NCBI GenBank assembly: GCA_018648945.1
Contig: JABGQJ010000088.1
Coordinates: 11,701 to 17,107, forward strand
Direction of reading: 5' to 3'
DNA: 5,407 nt
Source: Victivallales bacterium
Lineage (GTDB): Bacteria > Verrucomicrobiota > Lentisphaeria > Oligosphaerales > Lenti-02
Below, piece after piece: positions 1 through 5,407 of the stretch. How positions within the stretch are numbered: the stretch's first letter is position 1; each line of letters starts with the position of its first letter. The notes beneath the pieces are model-generated. The model saw only the letters and a program-made list of their open reading frames with translations. It was not told where the DNA came from and made no database searches. The position numbers and the translations under genes are program-made.

Positions 1-70
1 AAGCCGCCCAACCCGTCAGCCATAGGAAGACCCAGAGTCGCTGGGCACGCCTCCAGCCGCCCGTCACCAT
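1..70 (-). CDS. N-terminus of a probable exported or membrane-anchored protein (partial)
   Basis: Only the first 23 codons lie in the window, and the frame is still open at base 1. The ATG at 70-68 is followed in frame by GTG at 67-65. The first residues include a basic stretch, RRAQR (residues 7-11), followed by a hydrophobic, tryptophan-rich run, LWVFLWLTGWAA (residues 12-23). This is the layout of a Sec signal peptide or an N-terminal membrane anchor. The ATGGTGA junction overlaps the last seven bases of the preceding gene, whose stop is TGA at 66-64, so translation is probably coupled to that gene. I see no strong Shine-Dalgarno sequence of its own, which fits coupling. The function cannot be told from 23 residues. 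The overlap and the residue pattern are seen directly; export is inferred. Confidence 0.55.
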   Translation of the reverse strand, partial: MVTGGWRRAQRLWVFLWLTGWAA

Positions 71-2475
71 GAGATCATCAGCAGGCCGGTGACGCCGCTG
101 GCTTCCAGGTAGTGCCCATTGGCATCCCGTCTCTCTACCCAATCCACGACCGGCGCACCCAGGGAAGGCACGGGGCGATTGAGCGACATCACCACATTCT
201 GCGCTGTTCCTGCCTTCGGGTAGAAGCGCACGGTCGCATTGTCGAGACCATTGACTTCCAGGCGTTCGTGCACCTTGGGATGGCCTGCATGGCGGGTGCG
301 ACAACCGATGGGACCGCCATCCGCCTGCTCCACGAACACGCGGCATTCCGCAACCCAGGACTTGGGGGGCGTGTAGCGGGCACGCCCTCCCACGATTCGC
401 ATCTCGGTGTTGTCGAGCGCTGGCGCGCCCTGGGGCAGACGCAGATGGACGGCAGCGGTGCTATCGGCGCTGTAGCCAGCAAAGATGAAGCCGTTGTCGT
501 GACGACTGGCGCAGACCATGGGCGTCTTTAGGCCGGGCCTGATCTTCTCGATTGCCAACTCGAAGCCGAGCTCGTGCAGGGCGATCCGCATGAGCATCTC
601 GGCGGGGAGGAAAGCAGCGGGATCAAGGGGGTTCAGAAGGTGTCCGCTGGTATGTTCCGGGTCACAAGCCACCGTGCCCCGCACCCAGGCCACGCGGTCA
701 CCCATTGCGGCGATAGCCCGTTCTGCACCATTCTGCGTAGCCACCGCAAGCGGATTGGCTGCGGTGGTCGTACGCAAGCCGCCCGCCGAGAACAGCGGCG
801 TGTGGCGGAGCACCGTGCCGTAGCCGCCCGCCTCGATGGTGTCGGGGCAGATCGTCACACTCGTCTCGAAGTCACCCGCCAAGGCGTCGCCGAACTCACA
901 GCCAAGCAGACACAACAGATCCGGACCGGCATGGTCAAGGGGACCATAGAGCAGCACCCGACCACCGCCTTCCCAGTGAGCGCGCAGAGCCTGTTCCCAG
1001 GGGGTGCCGGCATCGGGCACAGGCGAAATGAGGACGGATTCGGCCAGACGCTCGGGGGCTGCTGCCATGGCACTGACCAGATTCCCCGTGCTGACCACGG
1101 TATTCAGGGGCAGGCCCTGGTTAATGGCCCCGCGCATGAACCAATCGCCAAAAAAGACCTCCTCGATTCGGCTCGGCGCGCCGAAGGTCCAGTCGTGGTA
1201 CTCATCGAAGGGGTAGACCCACAGCAGGGGACCGGGCTGGTCGGGGGCGTGGTCGCGCATCCAGAGGATGTGCGGCGTCACTTCGTTGGGGACTTGGTCG
1301 GGCAACTCGCCGTGGGAATCGTCAGCAGTCAGGAACTCCAACTCGGTGGGAACCTGAACATTGCCCTGGGCATCGAGACGGCTGACCGTGAGGGGCAAGA
1401 AGATATCGTGGGCCTCGCGCTGATAGCGGTCCAGCCAGGGGCTGTTGAGGAACCAGGGGTCGTGCGTGTAGAAGCGGAAGGGAAAGCGGTCGTCCGGGAT
1501 TTCCGCCACATGGCTCATCCAGCCAGCCAGCTCGAGCCCGAAGTCGCCATTCAGCGCGGCCCACGGGGAGTTTGGCGGCGGGCGCAGACTGGCAACCGTA
1601 TCGTAGATCTCGCGCAGCGGCACCGCATCGGACGACAAGTCCATGCCGGTGGCTAGATTCGTGCCACGCGTCTCCAAGGGCAGCTCGGGGCACTCCCGCC
1701 GGAAGGCCTCCCAGAAGACCATGCTCTTCTGCCGGACCTCCCCGCAACGCTCGGCCGAGAACTCCTTGCCGTCGAAAAGCGCGCCGCGCAGTCCCCACGT
1801 CTCCAGACCGAAGCCGAAGCCATTGGAGAGCCACAGGTAGTCGAACCCGAGATCATCCGCGAAGTGCCGGGTCTGCCGCCCCAGGAACTCGCCGAAGGGC
1901 GTGCCTTCGGAGATGCCGTCGGGGTAGCCCGCGTAGACCTCCTGGTCCGCATGCAGTTCGGAGTAGCAGCAGACCATGCTGCCCTTGCCCATGGTATTGC
2001 CCATGCAGATCTCGCGATGGCGCTCGTACTTGAACGAGGAGATCGCGAACTCGGGGCCAGGATCGAAGGTAGCGCCGGCACGCACGGGCAGACCGGTCAC
2101 CTGCCGCCCGATCCGCTTCAGCGTATCGACGACCTGCTTGAGCAGGCCATAGGTGAACTCCGGCGGGTCCGGGCGGTAGAGGCGGGGTTTGCGGTGGAAG
2201 CTGTCGGCCTCGGGATTGTTGGGGTCGATGGGGGGATAGTGGGGGTTGGCCACGCCCACCCATTTGGCCCACTCGAAACTGTCCTCCAGGCTGCCCCGGT
2301 AGTCCAGGATCTCGGAGCCGTCGGCCGACCAGAGCATGACCGATACCTGGTCAGCTCCCTTGAGCAGGGCAGCCCATTGGCTGAACAGATGCCGCGCCAC
2401 CCCCTCCATGCCCGCAGGAGACAGATCCCAGAAGGGCTTCAGACTCAGTTCAAGGGTCACATTGCGGAAGTTCAT
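64..2475 (-). CDS. Uncharacterised ~803-aa protein, glycoside-hydrolase-like architecture
   Basis: I do not recognise a named family. An in-frame GTG lies one codon upstream (2478), but the ATG at 2475 is preferred because a GAGAG ribosome binding site sits 6 nt before it. There is no signal peptide, so the protein is probably cytoplasmic. Residues ~1-460 alternate hydrophobic strands and helices as in a TIM barrel. Acid-containing strand ends such as RAGATFDPGPE (132-142), TADDSHGELP (383-392) and PFDEYHDW (422-429) could form an active site. Residues ~460-600 resemble the amidotransferase-like fold of beta-galactosidase (GH42-type) trimerisation domains: a candidate LISPVP strand, then a helix, then EGGGRVLLYG (502-511). 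The C-terminal ~150 residues are beta-rich. The size and order recall multidomain glycosidases, but no catalytic pair can be assigned. It lies 234 nt after a radical SAM gene and overlaps the next gene by 7 nt. That this is a real gene is near certain; the glycosidase role is inference. Confidence 0.9.
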   Translation of the reverse strand: MNFRNVTLELSLKPFWDLSPAGMEGVARHLFSQWAALLKGADQVSVMLWSADGSEILDYRGSLEDSFEWAKWVGVANPHYPPIDPNNPEADSFHRKPRLYRPDPPEFTYGLLKQVVDTLKRIGRQVTGLPVRAGATFDPGPEFAISSFKYERHREICMGNTMGKGSMVCCYSELHADQEVYAGYPDGISEGTPFGEFLGRQTRHFADDLGFDYLWLSNGFGFGLETWGLRGALFDGKEFSAERCGEVRQKSMVFWEAFRRECPELPLETRGTNLATGMDLSSDAVPLREIYDTVASLRPPPNSPWAALNGDFGLELAGWMSHVAEIPDDRFPFRFYTHDPWFLNSPWLDRYQREAHDIFLPLTVSRLDAQGNVQVPTELEFLTADDSHGELPDQVPNEVTPHILWMRDHAPDQPGPLLWVYPFDEYHDWTFGAPSRIEEVFFGDWFMRGAINQGLPLNTVVSTGNLVSAMAAAPERLAESVLISPVPDAGTPWEQALRAHWEGGGRVLLYGPLDHAGPDLLCLLGCEFGDALAGDFETSVTICPDTIEAGGYGTVLRHTPLFSAGGLRTTTAANPLAVATQNGAERAIAAMGDRVAWVRGTVACDPEHTSGHLLNPLDPAAFLPAEMLMRIALHELGFELAIEKIRPGLKTPMVCASRHDNGFIFAGYSADSTAAVHLRLPQGAPALDNTEMRIVGGRARYTPPKSWVAECRVFVEQADGGPIGCRTRHAGHPKVHERLEVNGLDNATVRFYPKAGTAQNVVMSLNRPVPSLGAPVVDWVERRDANGHYLEASGVTGLLMISW

Positions 2476-2481
2476 CACACA

Positions 2482-2486
2482 CTCTC
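2482..2486 (-). promoter_or_regulatory. Ribosome binding site deciding the start of the 803-aa gene
   Basis: GAGAG on the minus strand lies 6 nt before the ATG at 2475 but only 3 nt before the in-frame GTG at 2478. The spacing favours the ATG as the start. The match to the anti-Shine-Dalgarno sequence is partial. Confidence 0.5.
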
Positions 2487-2501
2487 GAAGGTGGGGTTCG
2501 T

Positions 2502-2517
2502 GGCAAGTGGCGTACCA
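2502..2517 (-). promoter_or_regulatory. Candidate sigma-54 (-24/-12) promoter
   Basis: The minus strand reads TGGTACG-CCAC-TTGCC. The sigma-54 consensus is TGGYACG-N4-TTGCW, so the GG (-24) and GC (-12) doublets are present at the exact spacing and only the last base departs from consensus. If C at 2503 is -12, transcription would start near 2491. That leaves a leader of about 16 nt containing the GAGAG ribosome binding site and ending at the ATG at 2475. A sigma-54 promoter would need an activator ATPase, and none is encoded in the window. The match is seen directly; promoter activity is inferred. Confidence 0.4.
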
Positions 2518-2596
2518 TCACCCCGCCGCCCAGTCACTGCAACCCGCGGTGCGTGTTGGGCCGGGCGGACAAGCCGGACTGTCTCGACCCAAAGGG

Positions 2597-2645
2597 CACG
2601 GCCCGGAGCGCCCGGGTACTACGGCGCGGAAGGTCCCGGGCCGTG
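2597..2645 (-). repeat. GC-rich inverted repeat, 10-bp perfect arms, between two genes
   Basis: The plus strand has CACGGCCCGG at 2597-2606 and its exact reverse complement CCGGGCCGTG at 2636-2645. A nested inverted repeat lies inside, GCGCC at 2608-2612 and GGCGC at 2623-2627. Transcribed RNA could fold into a two-tier hairpin with an internal bulge. It lies about 65-110 nt downstream of the radical SAM stop codon. No U-run follows on the minus strand (the next bases are CCCTTTGGG), so it is not a classical intrinsic terminator. It could instead be an RNA-stabilising hairpin or a dyad-symmetric protein-binding site. It is centred about 130 bp upstream of the putative sigma-54 start, a usual distance for an activator site. 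Confidence 0.45.
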
Positions 2646-2709
2646 TGAGACTCGAAGCCAGCTTGGCCAAGGCCACCGCATCCGGCTCAAGCTCCATTGT
2701 CGGTGAGTC

Positions 2710-4323
2710 TCAGGTGGCTGCTGGCTTGTGCTCAGTCTGCGACCGACTGGGATTCGGTGGCGATGGAGGCTGGGGGCCTGTTGTGTCAGAGTCGGTAATC
2801 GGGGCCTGATCAGAGTCCTGCTTCCTCGTCGCGAGGGCGTACTCGCGGTCAGTGAACACGGGACCCATGAACTCGCCAAGGCGCGGCCCGTTCCTCTCGT
2901 GCTTCGTGCGGAACAGGAATTCGAAGAGCTCGTGGAACCAGACTCTGCGCCCTATCTGGGTGTACCAGCGCATGGCCTGTCGGTAGCCGGGATCGCGATG
3001 GAAGAGCATTCGGAAGAGCACACGCGGTCTGGCTTGCACGAGGAACTCGATGGTCTTGAACCACAGGAACACGCGCCATGGGGCGATCCCCGGAGTTTCC
3101 AGTACCTGGTGCTTGTAGTCCCACTTGCTGGTGTCCGTCTGGATCACCCGCCGGCTCTCGACCGTTCCGTAGAACGGGGTCCATCGATGGGGGGTAGCGT
3201 AGAGCAACTGCACTTGGTCCGGGTCGTAGGAGAGGAGGTGCAGGAACGAACGCCAGTAGTCTCCGTCGCGCTCTTCCTGAAAGCCAACCACGTAGGTTGC
3301 CATGGCAATGATTCCGTGCTGGCGCAACAACTGGATCGCTTCCCTGTTCTCGGAGACACTGCCGCCCTTCCGGATCTCGGAGAGGGCTTCTTCGCTATAT
3401 GCCTCAATGCCCAGGAGGAAGCGGATGACTCCCGCTTTCTTGTACAGATGGAGGATGTCCCTGTCTCTGACGATGTCGCTCGCCCTTGTCGAACCGACCA
3501 GGATCAAGGGGACGTCTTCCGCAATGAGGGCCTCCAGGAACGTCCGCCAGGCTTTCTTGGAGCCGGTGGGAAGCTCGTCTGCGAAGTTGATCACCTCAAC
3601 GCCTTCCTCTCGGTTGAGGCGGGCCAGTTCCTGCGCGAACCTCAGTGGGTCTCGATGACGCCACCTCGTCCAGAAGCCCCGCTGCCCGCAGTAGCTGCAA
3701 TGGTGCGTGCAGCCGCGCGAGAACTGCACCACGACCGCTCGTTTGCCGCCCCAGTAGGAGTAGTCGCTGTGCCGGATCAGTTCCCAGCCAACGCGGAACT
3801 CGTCCAGATCCTCGATGGGCTCGGCCGGGCTCGTAGCCTTGATGTCCGCAGCCTCGCGGAACGCGATCCCCCTGGTCTCGGAGAGGGGGCTGCCGGATTC
3901 CAGCGCCCGAACGAGCTGCCGCGAGGTATTCTCGCCCTCACCCCTGACGATGATGTCAATATCGCTGGATTCTTCCAGAATCTCGTCCCAATGGAACGTC
4001 GGGTAGACACCACCGTAGATGACCGTCAGGTCCGGCCGCCGCGCCTTTAGATCCCGGCAGATCCGTCGGACGGTCGCATGTATGGACCCGGACCCGGAAT
4101 GCCCGATCATCACAATCTCGGGAGCATGGATCAGGACGAGTTCCGCAACATCATCGACCAATGTCCCTTCTCGGTCGGCATCGACCAACCGGACATCGTG
4201 CCCGTCATCCAGCAACGGCCCGCCGACGCAGAGCAGACCCAACGGCGGCAGGTGGTCGCCGGGAATCCGACTGCCGATCGCAGTGTGCGGTGGGTTTAGC
4301 AGGACAACCTTCATTCGCGACAT
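2710..4323 (-). CDS. B12-binding radical SAM protein, BchE-like
   Basis: This is a cytoplasmic iron-sulfur enzyme expected to cleave S-adenosylmethionine reductively and to use cobalamin. Residues ~4-145 form the B12-binding Rossmann-like domain (LNPPH near the start, GHSGSGS at 74-80, YGGVYPTFHW at 103-112, VRGEGE at 126-131). I see no DxHxxG cobalamin-ligand motif in it, as is common in this enzyme class. The radical SAM core follows, with the 4Fe-4S motif C205-x3-C209-x2-C212 (CTHHCSYC). FWTRWRHRDP, INFADE and FLLGIEAYSEE resemble BchE, the anaerobic Mg-protoporphyrin monomethyl ester cyclase, and related enzymes. The last ~38 residues are polar, rich in Pro, Ser, Asp and Thr, and look disordered. 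The length of 537 aa is normal for the group. The start may instead be M4 (ATG at 4314-4312), which has GGGGA 8 nt upstream and gives the family-like start MKVVLLNPPH. No other tetrapyrrole or photosynthesis gene is visible, so the substrate is unknown. Family is secure; a chlorophyll role is unsupported. Confidence 0.93.
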   Translation of the reverse strand: MSRMKVVLLNPPHTAIGSRIPGDHLPPLGLLCVGGPLLDDGHDVRLVDADREGTLVDDVAELVLIHAPEIVMIGHSGSGSIHATVRRICRDLKARRPDLTVIYGGVYPTFHWDEILEESSDIDIIVRGEGENTSRQLVRALESGSPLSETRGIAFREAADIKATSPAEPIEDLDEFRVGWELIRHSDYSYWGGKRAVVVQFSRGCTHHCSYCGQRGFWTRWRHRDPLRFAQELARLNREEGVEVINFADELPTGSKKAWRTFLEALIAEDVPLILVGSTRASDIVRDRDILHLYKKAGVIRFLLGIEAYSEEALSEIRKGGSVSENREAIQLLRQHGIIAMATYVVGFQEERDGDYWRSFLHLLSYDPDQVQLLYATPHRWTPFYGTVESRRVIQTDTSKWDYKHQVLETPGIAPWRVFLWFKTIEFLVQARPRVLFRMLFHRDPGYRQAMRWYTQIGRRVWFHELFEFLFRTKHERNGPRLGEFMGPVFTDREYALATRKQDSDQAPITDSDTTGPQPPSPPNPSRSQTEHKPAAT

Positions 4324-4550
4324 CCCCGCGAAGAGACCTTCACATTTCTGGTCGGCCCTTCGCTCTCATCCGGGCGGGGCCACTCCCTCAGATGCAAGGG
4401 GAACGTAGGTGTGTCCACCGATGCCTGCAAGCTCCCCCGACACCGGGCCGCGCGGGATTGCCACACGACCACGGAACCCAGCCCGGTAACGCCACGCCCC
4501 AACGAAGGCAGCCGGCTTTGAGGAAGGGCCTTCTGCTGTCCGATGAATCT

Positions 4551-5407
4551 CTACTTGGGCCACTCGGCAATGCCGAGCCCGGTGATGACGTCTCCCCGGC
4601 GGCCCTGCCAGTGCCAGTCGACGACGTCGAAGCGAAAGCCCCAGAAACGTTGGTTCTGGGTGAGTTTGATGACGACCGGATTAGGACCTTTCCTCAGGGG
4701 CGCGGAGGTCCATATGCGATGGGCTTCACGAGGAAGATCCAGAGGCAGTTGAGCGACCGTGTGACCGTTGGCCCAGAGCCAGCCGGAATCATCGGCCTGG
4801 AAGGTGAACGAGCGGTGGTTGAGAGCGGTTTCGGCGTGGATCCAGGTGACCGCATAGGCGAAGGCGGGCGCGGCAGTCCCGAAGACCTTGGCCACGTCCA
4901 CGGCACCGGTCCAGTCGGTGCAGGAACCGTCGTCCACAATCCTCCATTCGGTCAACGGAATCCCCTTGACGACCGGGACGTCGCCCAGGCCGAGTTTCGC
5001 GACCGGTAGGCGTTTGGCGAGGCGCATGGGGGTGTCATCGCACGCCTGGCGCAGTCGGTCGATGGTTCCGGTATAGCGGTAGACTCTCTTCGAAGCCCTG
5101 GCGGTATCCGCGAAAGGCCCGAGAAACGCCCAGGCGTAGGGCTTGACGAAGCGAAGCTCCGTCCGGTACATGCTCTCCTGCGTGTCTGTGTCTCGCACGG
5201 TGAACGTGACCCGATGTGCACGTCGGGGGGCGTCCGCTGGGAATCGGAGCGTGAGAACGCGCCGTGTTCGGGGATTGGCGCGGGAGCACGCGAGCACCGG
5301 ATCTCCCTCGATGACGAGCCCAGGGGCGGAAGGGCAGTCGGCCTCGATCCGGCCCGAGAAGGTGGCTCCGTCCGGAGCATGGTACGAGGCGAGGAACGTG
5401 ACTTGGT
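4551..5407 (-). CDS. C-terminal part of a large protein with jelly-roll, carbohydrate-binding-like domain (5' end outside window)
   Basis: The frame is open to the right edge: every codon from 5405 down to the TAG stop at 4553-4551 is readable, giving 284 residues. The GTG at 5297 is an internal valine, not the start. The first ~90 residues are beta-rich, with a GDPV turn followed by TLRFPAD and VTFTVRDT strands, like an immunoglobulin-type domain. They end at WAFLGPF (92-98), a motif I associate with linkers ahead of jelly-roll domains in large secreted proteins. The C-terminal ~120 residues fit such a jelly roll: ADDSGWLWANG (204-214) resembles the S/A-DD-G-x-x-WxNG turn of beta-galactosidase-type and carbohydrate-binding modules, and KGPNPVVIKLTQN is the usual following strand. 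The N-terminal catalytic or anchoring part cannot be seen. Probably extracellular and sugar-related (inference). A gap of 227 nt separates it from the next gene. Confidence 0.8.
   Translation of the reverse strand, partial: QVTFLASYHAPDGATFSGRIEADCPSAPGLVIEGDPVLACSRANPRTRRVLTLRFPADAPRRAHRVTFTVRDTDTQESMYRTELRFVKPYAWAFLGPFADTARASKRVYRYTGTIDRLRQACDDTPMRLAKRLPVAKLGLGDVPVVKGIPLTEWRIVDDGSCTDWTGAVDVAKVFGTAAPAFAYAVTWIHAETALNHRSFTFQADDSGWLWANGHTVAQLPLDLPREAHRIWTSAPLRKGPNPVVIKLTQNQRFWGFRFDVVDWHWQGRRGDVITGLGIAEWPK

Noticed and set aside
2728..4050. A 440-codon plus-strand open frame opposite the radical SAM gene; similar long frames at 112-531, 574-1656 and 1864-2706.
   Set aside because: Their translations show no recognisable domain and lie antisense to well-supported genes. 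GC-rich codon bias keeps opposite frames open. The frame at 1864-2706 also runs out through an intergenic gap.
4324..4440. Possible sigma-70 promoter TTGCAG-N17-TACGTT before the radical SAM gene (minus strand).
   Set aside because: Each hexamer matches consensus at only about half its positions, too weak to call.
4442..4487. Inverted repeat ACCGGGC (4442-4448) / GCCCGGT (4481-4487) in the gap before the radical SAM gene.
   Set aside because: Seven-bp GC-rich arms separated by 32 nt are expected by chance in sequence of this composition.
4504..4533. Inverted repeat GAAGGC (4504-4509) / GCCTTC (4528-4533), just downstream of the jelly-roll gene stop, as a terminator.
   Set aside because: The arms are only 6 bp with an 18-nt loop, and no U-run follows on the minus strand.
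4366..4563. A 65-codon minus-strand frame (GTG start) overlapping the end of the jelly-roll gene and filling much of the 4324-4550 gap.
   Set aside because: It has no recognisable motif and no clear ribosome binding site. It competes with other equally plain frames in the same gap (4311-4502, 4388-4570).
4563..4577. Perfect palindrome CTCGGCA-A-TGCCGAG near the 3' end of the jelly-roll gene.
   Set aside because: It lies wholly within codons for a Gly-Leu-Gly-Ile-Ala-Glu-Trp stretch and is followed by no U-run. Chance from codon choice is the simplest explanation.
4161..5009. A 282-codon plus-strand frame spanning the radical SAM 5' end, the gap and the jelly-roll gene.
   Set aside because: It is antisense to two supported genes, has no domain signature, and its composition is typical of a shadow frame.

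Overview
The window is GC-rich bacterial DNA. All the genes I can support lie on the minus strand, so transcription runs from base 5407 towards base 1. No gene identifies the host. A large secreted jelly-roll-type protein, an oversized uncharacterised glycoside-hydrolase-like protein and a BchE-like B12/radical-SAM enzyme together recall genomes of the Planctomycetota/Verrucomicrobiota/Lentisphaerota or Armatimonadota type. That is an inference from gene style, not from a marker gene. I see no rRNA, tRNA, CRISPR array, insertion sequence or phage gene.

Layout in transcription order: (A) bases 5407-4551 hold the 3' end of a gene that enters from beyond the right edge. It encodes beta-rich domains, including a carbohydrate-binding-like jelly roll at its C-terminus. 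(gap) Bases 4550-4324 hold no convincing gene and no clear terminator. (B) Bases 4323-2710 encode a complete cobalamin-binding radical SAM protein of the BchE-like group. (gap) Bases 2709-2476 hold a 10-bp-arm GC-rich inverted repeat and a good match to a sigma-54 (-24/-12) promoter, followed by a ribosome binding site. (C) Bases 2475-64 encode an ~803-residue protein of unknown function, with a probable TIM-barrel-like N-terminal half, a glutamine-amidotransferase-like middle region and a beta-rich tail. (D) Bases 70-1 are the first 23 codons of another gene. Its ATG overlaps the stop of C, and it begins like a signal peptide or membrane anchor.

C and D look translationally coupled and probably form one transcript, possibly driven by the sigma-54-like promoter. 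A and B point the same way, but gaps of about 230 bases separate A from B and B from C, so a single operon is not established. A and C suggest polysaccharide or glycoside handling, and D looks exported. The role of B in that setting is unexplained. The radical SAM family is certain, but its substrate is not.
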